The position numbers were made by a program, and so were the translations under genes. The notes beneath the pieces were generated by a model, which had not been told where the DNA came from, made no database searches, and was given only the letters and a program-made list of their open reading frames with translations. From the NCBI RefSeq assembly GCF_963259705.1, contig NC_081849.1, positions 53,478,093 through 53,542,092 of the forward strand: DNA of 64,000 nt, given 5' to 3'. Source of the stretch: Myotis daubentonii. Taxonomy: Eukaryota; Chordata; Mammalia; Chiroptera; Vespertilionidae. Positions 24,297 through 35,251 of this stretch are shown piece by piece (the first letter of the stretch is position 1; each line of letters opens with the position of its first letter).

Positions 24297-24538
24297 TGTT
24301 AACATGATATAGGATGCAGGATGCAAAAATAGATTTAATGGGCATTATTAAATAATTTCATACATTTGCAGAACCTTGGGAAGATGATTAAAATTATGGA
24401 TGAACTTTCTATATGGGAAATGTGGAGACCAGGATTTGCCTTTGGGATAGCAGGCTCTCTTTTTCTGGGAAAAACACACTGGAAGCCTGATGGTTAAACT
24501 AACATAAAGGAAACCTGGTGAGTTATACTGGAATTAGG

Positions 24539-25303
24539 TGCTGGGAGCCGGTCCATCCTTGCTGCTTGACACAGTCGCTGCAGGGAAGAAACATCTGCAC
24601 AGCATATGTTTCAGGGGACCTGGAGTATATGGCATACTGTTCTTAATATGTTTACTCACCTTCTTGGCGCTATGTGTTTTAACCAAGGTCACCGCTCCAA
24701 GGAAGGTTGTTTCCCCAGGTAGGGATTTTCCCCTGAAGTTAGGGAGGGAATAAAACCCCTTAACTAAGTGCCAGGCGGGTAGTTAATCACTTTAACTACG
24801 AACAGTTGTGCTTAAGCTACATAATCTTTACTCCCTGGAATGGAGATAAGAAACACCCTAACCTTTGGAATAGAGATTGATAGGATTGGAATCAACTGGT
24901 ATAAATACAGATGTAACAAGACAACAGGACACAGAACCTAGACACAGAACCTAGCGAGAGAACATGGCAAAAGATCCTGGACAGAAACTGGCCACAGAAC
25001 CTAGAGACAGAACCTAGTGACAGAACTTGGCTGAAGAACCTAGAGACAGAAGCTGGCTACAGAACCTGGATAGAACATGGCAAGAGAACCTGACTAGAAC
25101 CTGGTGACTGAACCTGGCAAAAGAACCTGGACAGAACCTGGAGAACCTAGCAAGAGAACATGGACACAGAACCTGGCTGGAGATCCTGGCTAGAGAACCT
25201 CGCTCTGATGATCATCTGAACACTGTCTCTGTGTCATTCCTTCTTCACCACCTCTGTCCACACCTTTGGGGACCCCTGGACCTGCTGGGGTGGGACCCCA
25301 GCA
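24539..25303 (+). mobile_element. Solo LTR of a class II-like endogenous retrovirus (copy 2)
   Basis: Same family as 2070-2834 and also 765 bp in total, although internal indels differ (an extra stretch near 24570-24600 and different numbers of 'agaacctgg' units). Starts TGCTGGGAGCC, ends GGGACCCCAGCA. Flanking 6-mers are attagg (24533-24538) and attagt (25304-25309), 5 of 6 identical. TATA-like 'ggtataaata' near 24900. No gag, pol or env next to it. Confidence 0.8.
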
Positions 25304-25577
25304 ATTAGTGTTCCTGAAAACAGTTTAGGAAAAACTGTGGAAGAAGTCTTGGTAAGACTCATGTGATGTGCTGCCTTTAGAAATAACTGCTGAGAACCAG
25401 TACCAAAGGCCTAAAGGTAAGGCCTGCACCCAGACGCTTAGCTGCTCTCCCTGTGTTCTGAGGATCCGAGAAAGAAGTCCTCACCCTGATAGGAAGGACC
25501 AGAACATTTGACTGGGTGGGGACCAACACAGACACTTGAGGACAAGGAACAGGTCAGGGTACCAGGAATTAGAACAA

Positions 25578-25580
<3 letters not shown>

Positions 25581-25611
<31 letters not shown>
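25581..25611 (+). repeat. (GT)15 microsatellite
   Basis: Uninterrupted GT dinucleotides. Confidence 0.97.
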
Positions 25612-25613
<2 letters not shown>

Positions 25614-26324
25614 GGACAGGGAAGAGGGAGGTGTGTGATGAAGTTGCAAAGCAGATACCAATTTGGAGAAACTGGCACAAACACTAGCTTTGCCCTAGAA
25701 TCTTCACTTTGCCTTCATTGGAACGTCTATGTTTTCAAAGCCTGACGTAGCACACAGATGGAGGTTATGTGGCCTTAGCCAGTGGGTACCAGAGGAATAC
25801 AAAGATAAATGCAAGAGGAATCACTCTAATTATCCTAAATTGTCCCATAGATGAAAGACCAGGAAGTCTAGATCAATGCTGCTGCTCAAAGCCGCTCCAG
25901 CCCACTGATGGCACCACCCACCAGAAGCTGAATTGCCATGAGAGCCACTGCTCAGGGTCCCCAGTGAAGAAATAGATACGGGAGCTGGTACTGGTGAGAG
26001 CGGCTGGGGGTGACCCAACAGGAACTGTCGCCAGGGGACATTTCTTGGAGCAGCAAGTAGTTTCACACTGAGCCACACTTGCTACTTTAGAGGCCTCTGG
26101 CTCATTCTGTTTTGCCCTATGATTACCTTTGGGAGAAAGAAGTTATTCCTGTATCTAAGGGAAAGGTGGAAATTATTGTTTTTCATTTTCTTTCTTATTA
26201 CAGAGAACGAATAAATGTCCATGTCAATGTAAAAGACCTGAACACCGCCTGACTCACATCTCCAGCCAGGAGGAAGGGGGACAGGAAAGGGGAGGTACAT
26301 ACGGGGCATTCTGTAAAGGACAAA

Positions 26325-26410
26325 TTAAGAATGAACTGTCGTCACTATGTATAGTGTATCAAATCATCTTGTACACCTTAGTAAATACACTTTTTCTTTT
26401 AAAATATATA
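26325..26410 (+). repeat. Possible L1 3'-end fragment
   Basis: 'gtatcaaatcatcttgtacacctta' followed by an A/T-rich end is typical of older L1 3' ends. Short and diverged. Confidence 0.4.
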
Positions 26411-27756
26411 AGTAAATGAAAGGAAAGAATGAGTAGTCTTTAGAAAGCTTTTTTTTTTTCTAAAAAAAAAAGGCATTATTCTTTTTTCTAAGCCTCTTTT
26501 CTGAGGTCAGTTCTAGAGAACACGGAATTTAATTCTCAACCTTTTCCCAAAGGTGGTGGTGTTCTTATTGTTGTTAAAGGCCAATTAATCCTGTACTATT
26601 TCTATAAATAACTGACTTTCTCTTCAGGTTTTTAGGATATAGGTCTTTGTTCTCTGGTTTCACTCAGCCCCAATTTTATTGAATTAACACACTTTAGATA
26701 AACCCCCTAAAACTTTTTTAGATTTTAAATGTGTTCCTAATCTGCAGAGGACTCTGTCCTCTTTGGGGAATTTCCACTGAATTTTCAGTTCAGAGGGAGA
26801 ACTTTATTTGTGTCACAGACAACAAACAAGAAGCTCTGTCACCAACACTCAAGTTCATCCAAAAATGACCAAACATTTTTTTAAAGCAAGAAATGTAAAC
26901 AGAAAACTGACTTTAAAGTGTATTTTTATATTGAAATTGAGGCTCAGAATTTACCTTACATGAAAGATTGCAGTATCATTCTAAGAAATTAGTTCGATCC
27001 GTATTTTCAAATATAAAAAGTAATAACATTTCTTTGAAGCAAATATTATAGAGACACTTTTAAAGTGAAATGAGAGCTATTTCATTGAAATATGTTCTTT
27101 CTCTGCACAGTTCAAAGCCTGTTTCAAGTCAAGAGGTCATATGGTGCTCTAGATACACCATTGGTTTTCTTTGGACTCATTATTCTGCTCATTTTACCTT
27201 CAGGAGTTAATAAAATTTTAGGAGACAATGAAGATCTATCCTCCCTGGCATGGGGAGGATATTACCTATTCCATAAGCATTTGTTGGTTATCTGGGTTAT
27301 TATGTCACTAATTTGGGTTATTAGGCTTAAATCTTGCTGCAGATCAACCTGGGTGGTCATTCCACTGTGCTGATATACTCAGTACCATTAGGACTGTCTG
27401 TCTAGGCATAGTTGTTGCATTTAAAAGCCTCCTTTCAGTATCTTTTGATCTTATTTGAGATGAGAATGTATAAAGTTAGATCTGGTGTGGCTCTCTGTGC
27501 AATACAGTTACACGCGGGTTATAGAATAGTCTTTGATAGGCCCAAGTAGATATTCCAGCCATAAAATAGCTTAGGTGCTCAAGCACACACTAAATATTTG
27601 AAGTGGTGAGAGTGAGTACAGCCAAGTTGATCAAATACATTTTTACACGGTTGAATCAGCGATTTTTTAAAGTTCTTTCTTTTTGAAATTTTAAACAATG
27701 AACATTTTTAATTCTAAAAAATCACACATCTCTTTAAAACATAAGTGTAAGTTATA

Positions 27757-27880
27757 TGGGGCGGCAAAGTAGGTTTACGGTTGTGACTATGTAAAATTCA
27801 GAGTTTATTTTTGTATTATTTATCAATTATTGTTTTATTTATATGCATTACAACTGTAAACCTACTTTGGCCCACCCCTG
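27757..27880. mobile_element. Mariner-type MITE
   Basis: About 124 bp flanked by TA on both sides (27755-27756 and 27881-27882). Left end 'tggggcggcaaagtaggttt', right end 'aaacctactttggcccaccc' then 'ctg'; arms of about 27 bp pair. No coding. Related to 17298-17426. Confidence 0.82.
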
Positions 27881-27882
27881 TA

Positions 27883-29504
27883 TTGTCAATAGAATAAATT
27901 AAAGAACCACTTAAGTAAAGTTTCACACTGAAACCTGAAAGAAGTCAATTCCCTTCCAAAGGAACAAAGAGAGAAAATTATCATCACTGTTTCTTGCTGC
28001 TTCACCATGTGGCAGGGAAGCTCTGCTCTACCCCAGCCCATAGATGCCCGGCCGCTTCGCTATGAAGGCAGGTGCCTGCACGCCTGCAGTAGTTAGGCAC
28101 CCACACTTGGACTCCCTAAGGCCTGCTCAGATCATAATCACAGCTTTACCCACTGTTCTCTGTAAGGGGTTTAGCCTCAGGCCCTGACTGTAGCAGAAGC
28201 CATTCTCACTCATAACTTAGCTCCTGTGGTATCTCTGCGTTACTGACTTCAACCCATTCCCATTCCTGCCTCTTGAATACTGCATCTTGCCAAGTTTTCC
28301 TAAGATCATGGGTTGAAATAGGGGTTCTCGACTCCCATTTAAAATTAACCCACACCCTAGGTTCTCAGGGGAGAACTGCTTCAATCGGGTCAATAAAGAA
28401 TGAATAATATCTTATGCTCAGGACCATTCCTGCTTCTTGATTCCACCTTTGATTACCTCTAATGTGCATTCAAGCACTCTTACTTCAATAGAAAGGTCTA
28501 ATCCAGGTAACTGAAAGCCTGTCTCCTGGACTGGCATTCTTGGTGCCCTCAAAGTGAGCAGCCTATTAGCCTCAGCTTTAGAGATAATTCTATTATATAT
28601 GCTTTGCAATCACTTAGCAAATGGCTTAGACTAGAACCAACACCAAAACTCAAATGTCTTAAATAGTTCTAAAATTTTCTGTTGGGAAACATTTTGTCTG
28701 ATTCTCTCCCTCAGTTCTAATAAGTCACCAAAAGATAAAACTCTTAATCCACGCACCCTAAAAAGGACATGGATGTAGTCCCCTCTCCTGGGAAAGTCTC
28801 AAGGCTCTAGTTACCATTGACTGGGAAGTATTTTGAAGTTAAGTGGAATAGGCTGTTGACCTGTAGACCCAACAGGTGACTTTGCAAATTGTTGATTGTT
28901 TTTCATGTGTACAACTAAGCTGAAAAAGTAAATATTCTATTTCATGTAAAGACAATCTCAGCACAACAATTTTGTCAGGGGAAATAAATCATCAAGAAAG
29001 GAAAATATTTTCTAAACTGTATTAGATGACTTCTGCAATCAAGTAACATCCTTCTTGAGACACCACCAAGCTCATCCCATACAGACAAGAATTTGGGGTT
29101 TTCTGTTTCTCATAAGTAGTTACCTGAGAGAGACAATGAAGCATTTCTATAAAATGGAATCTAAGGGGAAAATGTTATGAAAATGATGAAGAGAGAATAA
29201 AGGAAAAGTCCTAGAGTACCCCCACAGGGGACACCTGGAAAAGAGGGTGAAAAAATGGTGCCCTTGATTTGTAGCAGGAAGAGGAGAAAGATTGGGGGGG
29301 GGGGGAAGTCACTAGAAAGAGCAGGAAGTGATTTCTCTGCTTTTTTCAGAGCACAAAGAAATTGCAGGAAGAGGGGAAAAGGAAATCCTGATATGGCTTA
29401 CCTGAAAATAAGAACACTTTTGAGAAAAAGCAACTGCTATGTGAATGGATAAGAAAGGGCTCAGCCAGAATCTGACATTAGAACAGCATCCTACTGAGAA
29501 CAGA
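27883..29504. other. intergenic DNA, no gene seen
   Basis: A GC-richer stretch at 28010-28400 ('ggggtttagcctcaggccctgactg') could be an old LTR-like repeat but I cannot place it. A run of 13 G lies at about 29292-29305. Confidence 0.35.
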
Positions 29505-29600
29505 ACAATAACAGCTCACATTTACTGAACACTTCCGATGTGCCAGGCACAGTTCTAAACACTTCGTATGTGTTAATTCATTTAATCCTCAAAATAACTC
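29505..29600 (+). repeat. MIR SINE remnant
   Basis: 'aataacagctcacatttactgaacacttccgatgtgccaggcac' type start, with 'ttctaaacacttcg' and 'ttaattcatttaatcctca', in MIR order. Confidence 0.75.
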
Positions 29601-29834
29601 TGGGAATGGAGTATGGGATGAAAGACAGAAAAATCCCCTCTGGTTCTTTGAGAACTATGACTGATTTGGAATCATGTTTAGCTTGGGACTTCATGAGCCT
29701 TGGGACATTGTGGGACTCTGGATCAGCTTCGCATAAATCCAAAGTTATATATATATATATATATTTTACACACACCTTAATGAAGTATAGCACTGGAATA
29801 TCTAGTGTATTTTCCAGCAGCTGCTCAAAGTTAA

Positions 29835-29900
29835 ATATGATGCCAGGAACAGTTCTGACAAAGACTTCTATTGACATTCAATAAATACTGACTTATTGAC
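29835..29900 (+). repeat. L2-like 3' end
   Basis: 'ggaacagttctgac' and 'cattcaataaatactgactt' match the usual L2 terminal pattern. Short. A (TA)n of about 10 units lies just upstream at 29744-29763. Confidence 0.35.
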
Positions 29901-30539
29901 TGCTTTGGCTTTGTGTTCAAAATAAAAGAAGCTGTTTATCCAAAGTAATACTTACGTAAATGAATGAAAAGATAGAGCCATGTCTCTGATAAAGATGTCT
30001 GAACTGATGATAGTTTTCTTTGAACTGGTTGTTTTTGTTTTTGTTTTGTGTGTTTTTTTGCTTATGTTGTAATGGAAATATGACCTCAAAAATTTAAGGC
30101 TAGGTATGGGGAATATATAAGCTATACAAAGAGATGACAATAGAAAATACCATCAAAAGAGATATTGATTATATTTGTTTTCAGCACATCTTGGTGATTT
30201 TTGAGTGTCCATTTAGATAATCAAGAATTTTTTTAAAATGTGTTAAAACCCAATTTTTCTAGTTCAAAAAAAAAAAATCCAGTCTAGCTACTTCATAAAG
30301 GTTGCCTTTTCTCTTTATTTCAATTCTATACAAAAATTTCTCTCTGCTCTCTCAGCAGTATTCTTTTCCCCTTTAAAGTTCCAAACCCTGTTCTGAAGCT
30401 GTTTCATGACTGTTTTCAGACTCCTGGTAAAGTACTGGAGGGTGTGTTTGTGCATGTGTGTGTGTGTGTGTTCGTGTTCACACACACAAGTGCATTCATG
30501 TGTGTTTTCAACAGTAAAAATAAGAAACCACCTTTCCAT

Positions 30540-31140
30540 TTGGGTTAGAACTGAGATGAAATGAGGAATGGCCGCCACCAAGCAGAAAATGTGCTCACTT
30601 TATGTGTGCCAGTTAATTACGACACTTCAGAGGCGCTTCGGAAAGGATAAGGCAAGCTGCATAAATTTAGCTGTAATCCAGGCAGGCAAAACTAATTTGC
30701 AGGGGATGGCCTTATCTAGCCACTGCAGCTTTCTCAGAAAATTAACCTTGGATATTTGGGCCCAATTCAGAAAGTGTTTGATTTTTTTCCTTTCCCTGCT
30801 CAGCATAAGAGAATTTTTGAATTCAATACAATACCTGACTTTTAAGAGGCACGATGAATGCTGTAGGCAGTTCAGAGTTATTACTGACAAGCAAAAATAT
30901 ATATTTTATATATACACATGGATGATTGTCCTTCATGCCCATTATCCTGCCTTCTTACATGCGCACCAGAGGGTTTATCACTGTAGGTATAGGGGGTTTC
31001 TCGGATTAAGAGAAGGATGCAACTCATTTTTAATGTACTTAGGAAAATTCATCAAAGTTCATTGCAGAATAAGTCATGCACACTGACTTGTTCATTCCAG
31101 TGTAAATGAAGAAATCCCCATAAAAATATAAGTTTAATGA
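30540..31140. other. unique sequence, candidate conserved non-coding element
   Basis: No repeat signature across about 600 bp, with mixed composition and homeodomain-like TAATT cores. A 172-residue plus-strand frame (30568-31086) crosses it but has no domain and contains AT-rich low-complexity parts, so I do not call it a gene. Confidence 0.3.
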
Positions 31141-32340
31141 AGTGTTGGAGCCAAGTGTTGCCTGTCATTGCTATTATCACTGGTTTTGACCCTTCCTTGA
31201 TCCCCCACGATTAATTAATCTCATACAGCCTAGTTAAAAGTTTACCTTTTTAAAAATCATACTCATTCATTCAACCAGCAATGACTGAAGTCAGAACACT
31301 TTCATATTTTTTTTTCATTTAATCCTCATAATACCCCTGTTTGTATTTTAATCATTTCACCGGTACAAGAGTCGAAGATTTCATATATCAGTGTTGCCAA
31401 TGCACTTTTTAAATATCTCAAAGCAATGGCAAAATATAAGCATAGAAAGAGCTCTAGTATTTGCATGGTAAGATTTAAGGGTTCCCCCCAAAATTTTAAA
31501 TTTTGTTTTAACAATATCTTTAGAAGAAAAATATAATTGGTACCTATTTTTCTAAATTTTAAATTGTGACTGATTTTTTATTGATCAGCTTTACTCATAA
31601 ATTCATAATAAGCCACACGTGACCGCCATCAATAGTGGCTGAGCTGAACGTTAAAGAAAATTTCTTCTTATATATCTCATCTGCAATGTCATTGTTTCAT
31701 TCATTTCAAACTATAGGAGTTACTTACTCTAAAGTACCATGAACTCAATTGGCAGTAATTGTTCTTGAGGATGTCACAATTAGGAAGAAAAGAGAGTATT
31801 CATAATAATAAAAGAGCCATTTTAAAACATAGATTGCACATTGAATCATGAAATGTGAAGAAATGACTCCCATTTGGATCTAAATTTTCCTCATGCTTGT
31901 TCAATAGCCAAGGCTAAATGTTATGGCTATTTATAGTTATACTCTAGGGTGAAAAGGGGAGAATTAGATGTCATAAAGAATCATACATAATGCATAGAGA
32001 CTTAAACTATATTTTATGAGAACTGAAAAATTTAAGAAACTCTGGCTGAAATATAGAAATCTCACACCAAGCAGAACTTCCTCATACACGAGAATGTTAG
32101 TAAAGATTTAGAAGGCAAGAACACAGTAAACCCTCAAACCATCTTGGTCTGATCTGCATTTCTCCTACATGTAATATATTTTAATGAGGAATTGGAATAA
32201 ATATGTTGAGGCTCAGTTTGAAGGACACTGGGAAGAAGACCACTACAGAACAGATGCCAAGGCATTAAATATCTGCTGTCTATGGAATAAAATTACAAAA
32301 CAACTAAACAGATGTTTGCTTACTCTTCCCTACCAATGAA
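31141..32340. other. AT-rich intergenic DNA
   Basis: Nothing coding. 'tcatttaatcctcataatacccctg' at about 31315-31340 hints at a short MIR trace. Confidence 0.4.
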
Positions 32341-32506
32341 TCATTTGGATTGACTTTTTTAAAAGTCCTTATTTTTTAGAGCAGCTTTAGGTTTATAATA
32401 AAATTGGGGGGAAAAGGTAACAAACAACATTTCCATATACCTCCTACCATACACAGGCAGACTCTCCTCCATTATCAATCTCACTCACCAGGATGGTGCA
32501 ATTTTT

Positions 32507-32739
32507 TTTCCATATGTATCAATGTTTTGTTTTTTTATTTGGTTTTTCAAAAATATTATTTTATTGATATCTTTTAGAGACAGAGGAAGGGAGAGGGGGA
32601 CCGAAAAACATAGATATGAGAGAGAAACATCTCTCAACCATGTCCCACAGACAGCCCAACCCCAGATAGAACTCAGTAGAACCAGTGACCTTTCTGTGCA
32701 AGGAACAATGCTCACCCAACGGAGCCACACCGGCTGGGT
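32507..32739 (-). mobile_element. VES SINE, diverged (minus strand)
   Basis: Reverse VES: 'ttttattgatatcttttagagacagagg', 'gagagaaacatctctcaacc', and the end 'ggagccacaccggctggg'. Target duplication ggatggt(g/a)caattttt at 32491-32506 and 32740-32755. The body is unusual in the middle ('cagacagcccaaccccagat'), so it may be a distinct VES subtype. Confidence 0.8.
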
Positions 32740-32757
32740 GGATGGTACAATTTTTAC

Positions 32758-32971
32758 TAGGGGTGGGCAAACTTTTTGACTCGAGGGCCACAATGGGTGC
32801 TTAAACTGGACCGGAGGGCCAGAACAAAAGCATGGATGGAGTGTTTGTGTGAACTAATATAAATTCAAAGTAAACATCATCACATAAAAGGGTACGGTCT
32901 TTTTTTTTTTTACTTTTATTCATTTCAAATGGACCGGATCCGGCCCGCGGGCCGTAGTTTGCCCACGGCTG
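32758..32971 (+). mobile_element. hAT MITE
   Basis: A 214-bp element with perfect 8-bp target duplications (atttttac, 32750-32757 and 32972-32979). Left end (c/t)AGGGGTGGGCAAACT; right end AGTTTGCCCACGGCTG. Inner blocks 'tcgagggccacaatggg' and 'ggatccggcccgcgggccg' are typical of bat nhAT families. It inserted into the right target duplication of the VES at 32507, so it is younger than that SINE. Confidence 0.88.
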
Positions 32972-33335
32972 ATTTTTACCAAGGACATCATCATCACCCA
33001 AAGTCCATAGTTTACCTTCGGGATGTAGTTGACTTTTAAAAGATATTTTCTCTTTCAGTCAATTTCTAAAATATTGTTGATGTTTGATTGTAAAGGGACC
33101 CAATTCACTAACAACACAGAACAAACAAGGTTGTGTTACTGATCCCACATTGCAGTAATCACCCACAACATTGTAGGACCTTCTAGGTTGGGAAGTTGTA
33201 CATAACCACTCTGATTCCCCTAGGGTCTAATACAGTGTTTGTAACACAGAAGACATACAATACATGCTGGCCAAATGAATGTGTGACTAATAACTGTATG
33301 AGTTCTTGATGAATGAATGAAAGTTAAATTTTTAT

Positions 33336-33371
33336 TTTTTAATTGTTGTCCGGGGATATACTCATTGATTT

Positions 33372-33455
<84 letters not shown>

Positions 33456-33594
33456 TCAATTGATTGCCTCCCATATGCCCAACGGGAGGTCGAACCCACA
33501 ACCTAGATATGTACTCTGACTGGGAATCAAACTCATGACCTTTTGGTGCACAGGATGAGGCTCCAAACAACTGAGTCATACAGGCCAAGGCTGA
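33336..33594 (-). mobile_element. VES SINE with long (GA)n (minus strand)
   Basis: Reverse VES: an expanded (GA)n of about 80 bp (33371-33451) in place of the CT tract, then 'aaacatcaattgattgcctcc', the complement of the B box near 33525, and the end 'gagtcatacaggccaagg'. Imperfect target duplications agttaa(a)ttttt at about 33322-33335 and 33597-33611. Confidence 0.82.
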
Positions 33595-33611
33595 GAGTTA
33601 ATTTTTTTTTA

Positions 33612-35243
33612 ATTTTCCTAAGAGTACTCTACACTTTATCATTTCAATGTTCTAAAACACTATGGGGTGTCCTAGCTGGTGGCCCAAGGGTAAAGGAACT
33701 AAACCACAGCCACTAGCTCCCCTTTTTATCCCCATCCCATCCCCAGCCCACCCCATTCCTCTCATCCCATAAACATACCTCACATCCAACTTCAGCAAGA
33801 GCAACTCTAATTTTTAAAGTCTATAAAATATGGTGATACTTTGGAAATAAAACAGTTCAAGTAACAGTTTGATTTACCTGAAAAATCCCAGGAATACTTC
33901 TAGTACATAAAATAAAGTACATTTATTTTCTATTTGTACAGCCTTTCTAAAAAGATGCATTAATCTTATATCGCATCTGTTACACAAAATGTGGCTTTGG
34001 TTTTCATTTCTTTGTTTTTTAATAATCATATTACTGTTTCATAGTTCTAAAAAAAACTTATGTCCCTTAGCCTTTGTTTTCACAATTATTTTAAAAGGAT
34101 TTCTCATAAATTACCAACATTTCCTAAATTAAAATTAATAATATCACTCTTCCTTAGACTGTCATGAGGTTTCAAATTTAATTAAACAAAATGATTTTCA
34201 TTAATACAACATACTCCTTTTATTCAACCAAATTTTATAGGTTGCCTACTATGGACTAGACTTGCATAACACGGGAGCCAAACAGTATCAGCTTTCACAA
34301 AGCAAGTGATAGTCATTTACTTTCTGGAAAACTTTTATAAATATTATTTTTGAATCATAGGTCTATGCTGTTTGTAGCAACCAAGTCACCTACAGTTTTA
34401 CAAACATATTTTTAAAACTACAGTACTCCCCAAACTTTCATCTTTGCCTCACTTATTGGGAACACAACAGAAGCCACAATTTTGTGCTGGTTGTAGCAGT
34501 AATGAGTACTTTAAGGGAACCACACTTACGAAAGGCAATGATGTATCTGTTTAAAAATGGGATCCCAGACCCATAAATGTAAATATAAATTTATACATTT
34601 TGTTGAGAGTCATACACTTAAAAAACAACTACACCTTCTCCTTATACCTTCTTTTGGAACAAATGCATTGTTTTATTTTTTTTCTAGAATTTCAAGCATT
34701 GTCATATCTATATTGAGGTGCATAGTTGCAATTTGTCTGATTCACGATAACAGAGTGGTAGCCCCAGATTTAGGAATATGTTCCTCGGGATGTACCCAAA
34801 AATGTTACCTCATTGGGGTGCAAGAAAGCCAATATTAGTATTTTAATGTATGTTTATGTTTATAAAAACAATGAAGTTTACTAGATTGACATTAGTATCT
34901 TCCATGGTCCATATATCAAAAGGAAAGGTGCTGCCCTATAGTGAGTGAGGTATCTCAAGGAAACATAGATGTTCTACCATGTGGAGTGGGGAGCAGCACT
35001 ATTTTCCTGACATATTGAAATTTACACATGCACCATTACAGTAATTTATTGATTGCCTATCATAAAGCAATGAGCCATCACAAAACAGACACATGGATTT
35101 ACAAGATTCATATAATCAACTTCAGATTGGGGATACTCCAATCTCAAGTAAATGTTAATAGCTGGGCCAGCTTCCCAGTGCAAGCTCTCCATCAGTCATG
35201 TTATAAGACAAAAAGAATGACAACTCCATCTATCAAAACATTA
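33612..35243. other. AT-rich intergenic DNA, no gene seen
   Basis: A short VES-head-like string at about 33668-33695 ('gtcctagctggtggcccaag') may be a fragment. Nothing else is recognisable. Confidence 0.4.
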
Positions 35244-35251
35244 GCCTAAAC

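Larger units (their letters stand above)
25304..27756. other. intergenic DNA with minor repeats
   Basis: Holds a (GT)n tract at 25581-25611 and an L1-like 3' fragment near 26325-26410. Otherwise I see no gene. Short open frames at 25438-26076 are low in complexity and overlap the (GT)n. Confidence 0.4.
32354..33065 (-). repeat. L1 3'-region remnant interrupted by a VES and a hAT
   Basis: The left part 32354-32506 ('ttttagagcagctttaggttt', 'acaacatttccatatac', 'cattatcaatctcactcacca') and the right part from 32980 ('atcatcatcacccaaagtcc', 'atagtttaccttcggg') are successive blocks of one antisense L1 3' region. They are separated by VES 32507-32739 and hAT 32758-32971. The L1 is the oldest layer. 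Confidence 0.65.

Noticed and set aside
25438..25745. Frames with poly(His-Thr) or poly(Cys-Val) runs
   Set aside because: Produced by translating the (GT)n microsatellite.
27335..27375. 'ggtggtcattccactgtgctga' resembling Helitron 5'-region sequence
   Set aside because: No Helitron terminus, hairpin or CTAG nearby; the similarity is too short.
30568..31086. 172-codon plus-strand frame
   Set aside because: No domain; the sequence looks like non-coding DNA and the frame includes AT-rich low-complexity parts.
33664..33700. Possible further VES copy
   Set aside because: Only a short head-like string; no body, tail or target duplication.
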